DNA from: a virus
IMG/VR virus record: IMGVR_UViG_3300025120_012366
Span: 1 to 23,317 of that record
Length of the DNA stretch: 23,317 bases
Reading direction: 5' to 3' (one strand)
The number at the start of each line of letters is the position of its first letter. Within the stretch, counting starts at the first letter, position 1. Below the pieces are notes generated by a model. It was not told the DNA's origin and did not search any database. It saw nothing but the letters and a program-made list of their open reading frames with translations. Both the position numbers and the translations under genes were made by a program. Positions 1-6,529 of this stretch are shown piece by piece.

Positions 1-256
1 TAGGTTTAATCCAATTTATATCATCTATAGTAGTATTTGGATCTACTTCCTTCCATAAGGGCATTAAATATGTTTTACCACTTATACTTGCTATTGTTGG
101 GGGCAAAACTTCACCTTTATATTCATATTTAAATCGATTTGCAAATATAGTTGGACCAAATCCACTACCAGGTATGCTTAATGCACCTTTAGTATGAATT
201 ATTCTTGACCTGTAATTTCCGTGTTTATTTAAATTTGTAAATTTCCATAATGCCAT
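1..256 (-). CDS. Hypothetical phage protein, partial (N-terminal 85 residues)
   Basis: The reading frame opens with ATG at 256 (MALWKFTNLNKHG...) and runs off the left edge without a stop, so the C-terminus is missing. The visible part is mixed polar/aromatic, with no signal peptide or membrane segment and no catalytic motif I recognise. The start is supported by an AAAGG ribosome-binding-like sequence seven bases upstream, and by a terminator plus promoter-like motif just before it (280-319). It is therefore probably the first gene of a new transcript. Its position after a probable structural gene suggests a virion or morphogenesis role, but that is inference from context only. Confidence 0.72.
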   Translation of the reverse strand, partial: MALWKFTNLNKHGNYRSRIIHTKGALSIPGSGFGPTIFANRFKYEYKGEVLPPTIASISGKTYLMPLWKEVDPNTTIDDINWIKP

Positions 257-279
257 AGTATAACCTTTATTTTATACGT

Positions 280-290
280 GAATATACGAA
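280..290 (-). promoter_or_regulatory. Promoter-like motif TTCGTATATTC (copy 1)
   Basis: On the minus strand this reads TTCGTATATTC, 24 bases before the ATG at 256 and just after the terminator hairpin. An identical 11-mer occurs at 3396-3406, also just upstream of a gene start. Both copies are followed after 11 to 14 bases by AAAGGTTATA. Repetition in the only two places with a clear intergenic leader suggests a phage promoter. The start of transcription has not been mapped. Confidence 0.5.
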
Positions 291-319
291 AAAATAGTGG
301 GGAAGCCAAGCTTCCCCAC
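287..319 (-). terminator. Rho-independent terminator
   Basis: A perfect 10-bp inverted repeat (297-306 pairs with 310-319, three-base loop) with a GC-rich stem stands out in this AT-rich sequence. On the minus strand the stem is followed by TATTTTTT. It lies just after the stop of the 343-1272 gene and should end its transcript. The T-tract runs straight into the promoter-like motif of the next gene. Confidence 0.88.
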
Positions 320-342
320 ATTTATATTTATTTAATTTGATA

Positions 343-1272
343 TTATCCTGCTATTACAGTTCTTGTAAGTTCCTGTCCTGGAGTACTAAGTGGTGGGTTA
401 GCACCTTGTCTACGAATAGCATCATTTACTTGTGTATTCCATTCACCTGAATATGTAGCAATTGTACTACCAGATAAAGCAATTGATTGTGCTGGTATGT
501 TAATTACATCACCAGTAAGGTTATTAGCAGCAATAGTAAATCCTCCACCTGTTGAACCTGTACCTAATTCATCATTACCAAATGTTAGAACATCTCCTTC
601 AATAAAATCAGTACCTGCAACAGTTGCATTAATTGTCGTTATATCACCCGCTTCTACTGTAACAGTAAATTCTGCAGTACTACCACTTGTTGTTGCTGTT
701 GTATAAGCAGCATTAACATAAGTTCCATTAACTGGAGATGTTGGTGAATTAATAATAGCTCCTCTACTTGTTACACCTGGGCCAGCTGCTAACTGTATAT
801 CTAATACATTAGCTGCAGCACCTCCATTATTAGCTGGGAATGCAATGTGATTATGTTTAAATTCTAATAATGAAGTTCCAGATCCACCAGTATAGGCATA
901 GGTAAATGTACTTACACTACCACCACCAGCTTGGCTATTATTTACTCTAATAGTTGGAATACCACCTGTAACAGTTACTGGGTAAGTAAATTGTGCTGTA
1001 ATAGATTGTGAATTTGCTGTCTGAGATAAAAATGCTGGTGAAGAAACAAAATTAACACTTTCAATCTTATTTAACACTTCATTTCCTGCATTTGTATTTG
1101 AATCAGATTGGATTGCCTGTTGTTGGGCTACAAAGTTAGCAAATTGCTGTTCAAACAATAATTGTTCTTTTAAGAATTTTCTTTTAGCCTCCAAGATAGG
1201 AAGAATTTTATTTTCCTTTCTTTTAATCCATACATTCCATGGTCCAGGAGAATCTTGTGTATATACGCTCAT
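343..1272 (-). CDS. Probable phage structural protein, Gly/Ser/Thr-rich, Ig-like region
   Basis: This 309-residue protein has two visibly different parts. Residues 1 to about 70 are charged and look helical (KRKENK, LLEAKRKFL-type stretches, Gln-rich). Residues from about 72 are rich in Gly, Ser, Thr, Ala, Asn and Val, with short beta-type repeats and alternating polar/hydrophobic strands, and loosely recall bacterial Ig-like or tail/capsid-decoration folds. There is no enzyme motif, signal peptide or membrane segment. A terminator follows the stop and the gene stands alone, which fits an abundantly made virion protein. The start at 1272 has no evident Shine-Dalgarno site (an A/T-rich TAATTAATA leader precedes it). 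I cannot name the family; tail fibre, head fibre or neck component are all possible. Confidence 0.75.
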   Translation of the reverse strand: MSVYTQDSPGPWNVWIKRKENKILPILEAKRKFLKEQLLFEQQFANFVAQQQAIQSDSNTNAGNEVLNKIESVNFVSSPAFLSQTANSQSITAQFTYPVTVTGGIPTIRVNNSQAGGGSVSTFTYAYTGGSGTSLLEFKHNHIAFPANNGGAAANVLDIQLAAGPGVTSRGAIINSPTSPVNGTYVNAAYTTATTSGSTAEFTVTVEAGDITTINATVAGTDFIEGDVLTFGNDELGTGSTGGGFTIAANNLTGDVINIPAQSIALSGSTIATYSGEWNTQVNDAIRRQGANPPLSTPGQELTRTVIAG

Positions 1273-1316
1273 TATTAATTAGTTTTATTTTGTTATAAAT
1301 ATATAAAGAGGATTAA

Positions 1317-1436
1317 CTATTCACTCTTTTTGTTCTTATGTTTAATTTTTTTGTAGTACTTTTTCCTATTCCTATAGGGGGATGGAACTTTCATGGCATC
1401 ATACCATTCATGCTGGGTGAGTACCGTTTTCTTCAT
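1317..1436 (-). CDS. Small basic hypothetical phage protein (39 aa)
   Basis: A short frame from ATG at 1436 to TAG at 1317 encodes MKKTVLTQHEWYDAMKVPS... and ends in a very Lys/Arg/Tyr-rich tail. Its start overlaps the end of the preceding 50-residue gene by 29 bases, in line with the packing seen throughout the window. The TQ.EWYDAM.VP..YRN pattern reads like a real, folded small phage protein rather than chance, but I cannot assign a function. It could bind nucleic acid, judging by charge. Length makes this call less certain than its neighbours. Confidence 0.55.
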   Translation of the reverse strand: MKKTVLTQHEWYDAMKVPSPYRNRKKYYKKIKHKNKKSE

Positions 1437-1560
1437 AATTTTTTGGTTGTAAATCCAAAGTTAAAGCCTGACATAAATTTTTTAATTGGCCAGCATTATG
1501 TACTGCCATAAAATCCTCATCTGTCATGTAATTAAAAAATGATAATGTACTTAATTCCAT
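1408..1560 (-). CDS. Small hypothetical phage protein (50 aa)
   Basis: The product begins MELSTLSFFNYMTDEDF and has no recognisable domain. A longer version could begin at 1593, adding MSKRIRGKGSK, but I prefer ATG at 1560. It lies one base after the stop of the preceding 44-residue gene and is preceded by AAGGGAAG, a good ribosome-binding site for this window, whereas 1593 has none and would overlap that gene. The protein is mildly acidic. Function unknown. Confidence 0.55.
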   Translation of the reverse strand: MELSTLSFFNYMTDEDFMAVHNAGQLKNLCQALTLDLQPKNYEENGTHPA

Positions 1561-1561
1561 T

Positions 1562-1696
1562 TTACTTCCCTTGCCCCTTATACGCTTTGACATAATTTTT
1601 ACTGTTTTTTAATTTACTAGATTTACTTTTTGCATGTACACCAGGTCGTTTTTTTCTACTATTTGGTTTGTAATTAGATACAACTATTCTTGCCAT
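1562..1696 (-). CDS. Very basic small phage protein (44 aa)
   Basis: The frame from ATG at 1696 to TAA at 1562 encodes MARIVVSNYKPNSRKKRPG followed by a Lys/Ser-rich stretch ending YKGQGK. Nearly half the residues are Lys, Arg, Ser or Asn. The gene fills the space between the transglycosylase stop (1702) and the next start (1560) with only a few spare bases on each side. The composition suggests a nucleic-acid-binding or ribosomal-protein-like peptide. I have an impression of very similar short proteins in other tailed phages, which I cannot verify here. Confidence 0.6.
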   Translation of the reverse strand: MARIVVSNYKPNSRKKRPGVHAKSKSSKLKNSKNYVKAYKGQGK

Positions 1697-1701
1697 TTTG
1701 G

Positions 1702-2232
1702 TTATAAATATAAATCATATCCTGAAAAACGTTGCATATAATTAGTTATTTTAACTCCATTACCATCTTTTTTAATTTTTCCAGTTCTAAACCATTTTTT
1801 AACACTACCAGCACCACCTAAATGAGCAGCTGCTAATAAACCTGATTCCGTCACTAATATACCATTTATAGTTTGCCCATCAAACCTATCTATATATTTT
1901 TGTAATTTTTTCTTATTATACAGTAAATTTTGTTTCATTGCATATTCTTGTAAATCGGGGCTATTTAGAAATGCTTCTTTAGTAACTTTAATTTTTAGGG
2001 TTTTTAATGTTGATTTACCAAATTGGTATTTGCCCATATAACCATATCTATTTACTATAAAATATCTATTGCCTGATTCTTGATGTCCTACTGCAAATAA
2101 AAATTCATTCATACCTTTAACTTCAATCACCTCTTTTTCAACTTCTTTAATTTTTAATTGAGGTATTGGAGTTGGTTTTGGGGTTTGTGCTGGTACAATA
2201 AATAATATAAATAATAATAAAAATGTTCTCAT
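1702..2232 (-). CDS. Exported lytic transglycosylase / lysozyme-like protein
   Basis: This probable peptidoglycan-cleaving enzyme would act in the periplasm during lysis or at the virion tail. Residues 1-15 form a hydrophobic signal-peptide-like segment (MRTFLLLFILFIVPA), followed by a Pro/Lys/Glu-rich linker to about residue 40 and a compact lysozyme-like domain from about 42. The domain holds the SLT-type signature: a catalytic Glu52 in GHQESGN, then YGYMGKYQF at 63-71, and LLAAAHLGGAGSV at 132-144. The length of 176 residues is normal for a single-domain enzyme. It sits two bases after a 56-residue gene and before three tiny genes, in a typical phage lysis/morphogenesis neighbourhood. Enzyme class is well supported; true endolysin versus structural muralytic protein is open. 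Confidence 0.82.
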   Translation of the reverse strand: MRTFLLLFILFIVPAQTPKPTPIPQLKIKEVEKEVIEVKGMNEFLFAVGHQESGNRYFIVNRYGYMGKYQFGKSTLKTLKIKVTKEAFLNSPDLQEYAMKQNLLYNKKKLQKYIDRFDGQTINGILVTESGLLAAAHLGGAGSVKKWFRTGKIKKDGNGVKITNYMQRFSGYDLYL

Positions 2233-2234
2233 AG

Positions 2235-2405
2235 TTAAAAGTTTTTTAAAAAATCACCCTTCATTGTTTTAGATTTTAATTGTTGAGCTTTTTCATCATT
2301 TTTAAGGATTTTATCTGTTAATCGTTCTAAATGCTTACTCTTTTGCTTATCATAATCTTTTGTTATTTTATGATATTTTTTATCTATTGATCTTGCCTTT
2401 TTCAT
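2235..2405 (-). CDS. Lys-rich small protein (56 aa), function unknown
   Basis: The ATG at 2405 overlaps the TGA of the HNH-like gene in an ATGA arrangement, and the stop at 2235 lies two bases before the transglycosylase start, so the gene exactly fills an otherwise empty 169-base gap. The product (MKKARSIDKKYHKITKDYDKQ...) is highly charged, probably helical or coiled-coil, and lacks Cys and Trp. No function can be assigned. Confidence 0.65.
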   Translation of the reverse strand: MKKARSIDKKYHKITKDYDKQKSKHLERLTDKILKNDEKAQQLKSKTMKGDFLKNF

Positions 2406-3016
2406 ATTCTACTAATATATTGATTAACATCATCGTCATCATCATCTAAACCTAATTCTTTTAAACGTTGTAAATGATAATCATCTACTTCCCATTCTAC
2501 TTTTTCACTTGTACCAAAATGTTCTTGTTTAGTTTCGATTTGTTTAACATCTTTAGCATTAAAAATATCACCAACAGTTAAAAAATAATGATTATAACAT
2601 AGCAACTGGACATTATCAAGACTATAATTGTTACTATTATTGTCCTTAAAGTGAAGTAATAGAGGCATTTTATAATCCATTACTCGTCTTTCTTTAAAAG
2701 AACACACAGCACATTCCTCTAATAAATATCCCTGTTCTATTAAAGCATATTTAAGTTTATTAGGGTTAAATGAAGATGCTGCTATTCTACCTTCAATTAT
2801 TTCTAACATATGAGGCATTTTTTTAGGTCCTTTTAAAAATTTAGGTATGCCCTTACCTTGCTGGTTTTTATGCCCAGCAAACAATTTATATAATTTAGCC
2901 CACTTCTTATAGTGTTGATATGACACATGAAGATATCTAGCAGCAGCCATATTTGATTTAGTTTTTGCTTGAGCTGCTAAAATTTGTTCTTTAGATAATG
3001 GTTTTGCCTTAGGCAT
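2402..3016 (-). CDS. HNH-like zinc protein with N-terminal helix-turn-helix
   Basis: Residues 7-45 look like a helix-turn-helix (NMAAARYLHVSYQHYKKWAK), which would place the protein on DNA. Residues 98-147 carry an HNH/zinc-finger-like core: C102-x2-C105, then LLHFKDNN at 120-127 and LDNVQLLCYNHYF at 133-145 with C140 and H143 as the likely second zinc pair. The first HNH histidine appears as H122. The C-terminus has a run of six Asp (191-196). Free-standing HNH genes are common in phages as homing or packaging-associated nucleases; nuclease activity here is not assured because the core is atypical. The gene starts on the stop of the zinc-ribbon gene (TAATG) and overlaps the next small gene by four bases, so it looks like part of the operon rather than an intruding homing gene. 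Confidence 0.7.
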   Translation of the reverse strand: MPKAKPLSKEQILAAQAKTKSNMAAARYLHVSYQHYKKWAKLYKLFAGHKNQQGKGIPKFLKGPKKMPHMLEIIEGRIAASSFNPNKLKYALIEQGYLLEECAVCSFKERRVMDYKMPLLLHFKDNNSNNYSLDNVQLLCYNHYFLTVGDIFNAKDVKQIETKQEHFGTSEKVEWEVDDYHLQRLKELGLDDDDDDVNQYISRI

Positions 3017-3366
3017 TAGCTTCTATCTTTATCTGTATTATTGATAATTTGGAATGGGCCTTGTAGATTACGTTCTTCTTTATCCATATTTAACATTTCA
3101 GCCTTAGCAGCTTTAGTATCTCCACGTTCAATAGCTGTTGCTACTACAAAATCTTGATATTGATCTTCTTCCATTATAATTGTTTCAGTCCAAGTATGAT
3201 CACCTGATCCTCTCATTACAGGAATACCCCGTTTGGCTCCTACTGTTGAACAAGTAATACAAAAATCATAGCCAAATTTAGTTAACCTTAATTCTGGCAT
3301 GTCTTCTTTACATCTAATACATGGTATCATTTTCACTTTGGTGGATGTTTTAATAGTCTGTTGCAT
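3016..3366 (-). CDS. Zinc-ribbon protein (DksA/TraR-like finger)
   Basis: Near the N-terminus this 116-residue protein has two CxxC pairs (C16-x2-C19 and C36-x2-C39) separated by MPELRLTKFGYDF. The arrangement resembles the four-cysteine finger of DksA/TraR proteins. The remainder (about 50-116) is acidic and partly helical without a clear motif. It is the first gene after the sugar cassette and has its own leader with the promoter-like motif at 3396-3406 and an AAAAGG sequence 10 bases before the ATG. A role in transcription control or assembly is possible. The zinc-binding prediction is strong, the biological role is not. Confidence 0.72.
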   Translation of the reverse strand: MQQTIKTSTKVKMIPCIRCKEDMPELRLTKFGYDFCITCSTVGAKRGIPVMRGSGDHTWTETIIMEEDQYQDFVVATAIERGDTKAAKAEMLNMDKEERNLQGPFQIINNTDKDRS

Positions 3367-3395
3367 AAATATATAACCTTTTAAAAATTAGGGTG

Positions 3396-3406
3396 GAATA
3401 TACGAA
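3396..3406 (-). promoter_or_regulatory. Promoter-like motif TTCGTATATTC (copy 2)
   Basis: This is identical to the 11-mer at 280-290, here 30 bases upstream of the zinc-ribbon start and followed after 14 bases by AAAGGTTATA (3372-3381). It sits in the 60-base gap that separates the sugar cassette from the left-hand phage genes, so it would uncouple their expression. I see no strong hairpin terminator between the cassette stop at 3427 and this element. Confidence 0.5.
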
Positions 3407-3426
3407 CTATTTATGCAATATCCAAA

Positions 3427-4758
3427 TTATTTGAATAAATATTTGCTAGTATCAAATAAATATTGTTTATTATCTAAATGTTCTTGATTATAATCCAATA
3501 AATTATTAATTGTTATTTTAAAACTGCCTATTTTATAGGTACCCTTATATCCCATTGGGTTAGATTTTTTAAGGTTATCAAATATTACGTTTGAATTTGA
3601 TATAAAATCTTTATTTTCTTGGCTATCTCTTTCTTTAGATAAAGTATACATATCCGTTTCTATAATAATATCCAAATCTGGGTTCCAGTTAAGTCCTACT
3701 GTTATTTTATCCTCAGCATCCTTACCCATAAATGTTGATCGTAATTTATCCCAATCTTGTTGAGTATATTTCCAACGTTGATTTGTAAAATAATGACTAT
3801 CATAATTAATCAAATTAACTAAAGCATCCTTAACAGGTTTATCATTTAATAGGATATTATCAAAATAAGGTTCAATACCAGATAATAATCCAATATCAGG
3901 TGCTGAGTTAATATCCAAAAATAGATGTGTTTTATATTTGGATCTATAATCATGCCCAAAATAACCCCATTTTCGAATAAAACGTTTTAATTCTTCTGCA
4001 TCTGCTCTACCTTGCCACCCATTAGTTATTTCTACTTGTTTATCATCATTTTTATACCATCCTGTTCCTCTAGATGAAACACAAGTATAATGATAAACAC
4101 TAGCATTCCATGTTTCTAAAGCATCTAATTTACAAGCAGCTAAACGGATAATAAAATCGGAATCTTCCCTAGAACATCTAAATCTAGTATCAAAACCACC
4201 TAATTTATCAAAATAAGTTTTTTTATATAAACCAAAAGGTGCAAAATGACCATAAATTAATGGTCTATTTTGTTTAGTTAAACTTCTAGCAAACTCCATA
4301 AATTCATCATATTGGAATTCATCTGGTGTTAGACCAAAACTTTTAGTTATTTTTTCAGGTGATTCTGGGTGTATAGGAGGCTCTATCCTAGCCATTGTAA
4401 TTACTCTATTAGTATCATTATTTAATGCTTCTAAAAAGTATTTATCAAATTCAGGGCTAACTACCATATCAGACTGTAAATAGCATACTATGTCATTTGA
4501 AGCATTTCCAAATAATATTGAAATATTTTTTTGGTATCCTATTCTATAACCAGTAGTATTTTTATAGATTTTAATATTAGATTTATCTTTCCTATATTCT
4601 AATAATTTTTCATATGTATTTTGATTATCAGAATCAATTAATACTAATACTTCATGTTTATTAAACTGGGTGTTTGCTACTAAACTATCTAACAAACCAA
4701 TAACATAATCTTTTTCATTATTGGCTGTTGTTATACAAAAACTAATTGATTGCATCAT
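3427..4758 (-). CDS. GT2-type glycosyltransferase with C-terminal extension
   Basis: This inverting GT-A glycosyltransferase probably adds a sugar to a growing surface glycan. The N-terminal 230 residues form the GT2 domain: SFCITTANNEKDYV at the start, the metal/nucleotide-binding site LQSDMVV (S96-D97-M98), an F..GLYKKTYFDKLGGFD acceptor region near 175-190, and the ED catalytic pair in REDSDF (E198-D199-S-D201). About 200 further residues of unassigned fold follow, making it longer than a minimal GT2. It is the last gene of the cassette and its start overlaps the reductase gene by 17 bases; a tandem ATG leaves 4758 or 4755 as start. Donor and acceptor are unknown, but the position directly after the branched-sugar genes makes that sugar a candidate donor. 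Confidence 0.82.
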   Translation of the reverse strand: MMQSISFCITTANNEKDYVIGLLDSLVANTQFNKHEVLVLIDSDNQNTYEKLLEYRKDKSNIKIYKNTTGYRIGYQKNISILFGNASNDIVCYLQSDMVVSPEFDKYFLEALNNDTNRVITMARIEPPIHPESPEKITKSFGLTPDEFQYDEFMEFARSLTKQNRPLIYGHFAPFGLYKKTYFDKLGGFDTRFRCSREDSDFIIRLAACKLDALETWNASVYHYTCVSSRGTGWYKNDDKQVEITNGWQGRADAEELKRFIRKWGYFGHDYRSKYKTHLFLDINSAPDIGLLSGIEPYFDNILLNDKPVKDALVNLINYDSHYFTNQRWKYTQQDWDKLRSTFMGKDAEDKITVGLNWNPDLDIIIETDMYTLSKERDSQENKDFISNSNVIFDNLKKSNPMGYKGTYKIGSFKITINNLLDYNQEHLDNKQYLFDTSKYLFK

Positions 4759-5530
4759 ATACTTTATTTATTCCTTGTTTTAATCCTATTAGATCTAACC
4801 CATCAAGATTTTTATAATTTCCTACATAAGGACTACCTAATTTTTTATTTTCTATTTTTATTTCACAGTAATGATTATTCCTTGTGTTTATATACTCAGC
4901 AATTTCTTTTAAAGTATAACTTTCTTTATAACAAGCATCTATTATTTTAATATCTGGGTGTAATATAATATGTTTTATTACAGTGGCCAAATCATCCATA
5001 TAAATAAAATCAAATAATTTATTTTGATGGATAACCATTGGTTCTTTATTTTTATAATTATTTAAACAGGTTTTAATAAATCTAGTATCCCATTCATTTT
5101 CATCAAATACTCCAAATATTCTAATATTATTTAATTTAGAATGAGAACTAATTGTATCAGCAATAATTAATTTACTTAAACCATAAGGATCTGAAGGCCA
5201 ATTTAATTCAGCTCCAGAACCAAGACTAATTAATTGTCCAAATCTATGAACATTAGCCATTAAATTATAAAACATTTTTAAATTATTAGCTAAAACATCA
5301 TTCCCATCTTTTTTTAATCTACTTCCCCCACAAATTGCTGTGTGGATAATAACATCAAAATAACCATATTTAGATAGAAAATCTGTTGTTGACTTTCTAT
5401 CTGTTAAATCAAAATCATCTCTTCCTACACCTACATAAAAATTAGGATAAGTAAAATCAAATAGTGAATCTAGCTTAGATAATAAACTACTCCCTACATA
5501 ACCATTTTTACCAGTAACTAATACTCTCAT
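4742..5530 (-). CDS. SDR-type nucleotide-sugar reductase/epimerase (YerF-like candidate)
   Basis: This short extended-SDR enzyme of 262 residues has an NAD(P)-binding GKNGYVG at 7-13, a catalytic Ser near 105 (SLGSGAE) and the YxxxK pair Y116/K120 (YGLSK). The size resembles dTDP-4-keto-rhamnose reductase and related ketoreductases more than 4,6-dehydratases, and I do not see the extra acidic dehydratase motif. It starts directly after the stop of the aldolase gene, without overlap. In yersiniose synthesis the ketone left by the TPP enzyme YerE is reduced by the SDR YerF, so the same job here is a reasonable inference. A 4-ketoreductase or an epimerase of another sugar cannot be excluded. Confidence 0.75.
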   Translation of the reverse strand: MRVLVTGKNGYVGSSLLSKLDSLFDFTYPNFYVGVGRDDFDLTDRKSTTDFLSKYGYFDVIIHTAICGGSRLKKDGNDVLANNLKMFYNLMANVHRFGQLISLGSGAELNWPSDPYGLSKLIIADTISSHSKLNNIRIFGVFDENEWDTRFIKTCLNNYKNKEPMVIHQNKLFDFIYMDDLATVIKHIILHPDIKIIDACYKESYTLKEIAEYINTRNNHYCEIKIENKKLGSPYVGNYKNLDGLDLIGLKQGINKVYDAIN

Positions 5531-6529
5531 TTATTTTTTAAGTTTTTGAGCTACTTCTAATATTAAATCTTCTTGTCCTGCTACTAATTTTCTATTACCT
5601 AACTCAAATATAAGTGAAGAATATTCAATACCATTTAGTTTAGAAGCTTTTATAATAGGTCTTTCAAAACCAGAAAATAATTTATTTAATCCTGTTAGCA
5701 CATTCACTGGGTTAGTTGTTGGGATTTTAGGTACTAAATAATCCATTACTTTGTCTGCTTCGATTATAACTTGTTTAAAATCTATATTCATATTAAAATT
5801 AGATTTTTCTAGTACTGGTAGTAATACTTCTAAAGGAGCATTACCTGCTCCAGCACCAAATCCTCTAATACAAGCATCTATATACTTAGCCCCATTTTGA
5901 GCTGCTATTAATGAATTAGATACAGCACATCCTAAATTATTATGAGCATGAAAACCTACATCAATACTAAGATTTTCAGTTAAAGCTTTAATTCTTTCTT
6001 CTACATCTGATGGTAAATAAGTACCTGTTGAGTCCATTATTATAACGGCTTCAGCTCCATATTGTTCCATAGTTTTAGCGTTTTCAACTAATGTTTTAGT
6101 ATCAGTTAAAGCTGTCATCATTAATACCCCTAAAGCAGTTACATCTTTATTTTGTAAATATTCTAAGTGTGATTTACTTAAGGTTGCTTCAGTACAATGG
6201 GTAGCAATTCTAACTACATTTACACCCATATCAATTGCTGGTTGTATATCTTTACCTACAGTAGCAATACCAGGTATAACATGAACTCCTAATTTACTAT
6301 TAGTTAATTGCTTTTTAGCTGTTTCTATTATTTCTTTGTCTGTATGAGTTGCCTTACCAATTAATAAAGATGAAGCCCCTAACCCATTTCCATGACCAAC
6401 TTCAACAATTGGTATATTTACTTTATTTGCGAATTTACAATATTCTTTAATACTTTTTAAACTAATAGTATGTTTTACGCTATGATTTCCGTCTCTAAGA
6501 GAAGAATCTGTTATAATAATATTATTCAT
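5531..6529 (-). CDS. 4-hydroxy-2-oxovalerate aldolase-like enzyme (DmpG/MhpE family)
   Basis: The TIM-barrel aldolase family interconverts 4-hydroxy-2-oxopentanoate with pyruvate plus acetaldehyde on a divalent metal. Motifs present are DSSLRDGNHSVKH at 8-20 (R12 and D13, with H16/H20) and the metal histidines H194/H196 in GFHAHNN, plus GFGAGAGNAPLE at 223-234, a family hallmark. By eye the catalytic Tyr of DmpG/BphI falls on N282 (GLNKLFSGF), which may alter acid/base chemistry. At 332 residues it has near-normal length. It overlaps the acetaldehyde dehydrogenase gene by eight bases, matching the channelling complex these two families form in aromatic catabolism. No catabolic genes are present here, so a synthetic direction feeding the adjacent TPP enzyme is more likely. 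Confidence 0.85.
   Translation of the reverse strand: MNNIIITDSSLRDGNHSVKHTISLKSIKEYCKFANKVNIPIVEVGHGNGLGASSLLIGKATHTDKEIIETAKKQLTNSKLGVHVIPGIATVGKDIQPAIDMGVNVVRIATHCTEATLSKSHLEYLQNKDVTALGVLMMTALTDTKTLVENAKTMEQYGAEAVIIMDSTGTYLPSDVEERIKALTENLSIDVGFHAHNNLGCAVSNSLIAAQNGAKYIDACIRGFGAGAGNAPLEVLLPVLEKSNFNMNIDFKQVIIEADKVMDYLVPKIPTTNPVNVLTGLNKLFSGFERPIIKASKLNGIEYSSLIFELGNRKLVAGQEDLILEVAQKLKK

Noticed and set aside
1294-1301. T4-type late promoter TATAAATA
   Set aside because: The match is on the plus strand, facing away from the gene it precedes, and in such AT-rich spacers the motif is expected by chance.
3423-3433. Palindrome CAAATTATTTG as a terminator for the cassette
   Set aside because: Only a short A/T stem that overlaps the stop codon, with no GC clamp or clean T-tract.
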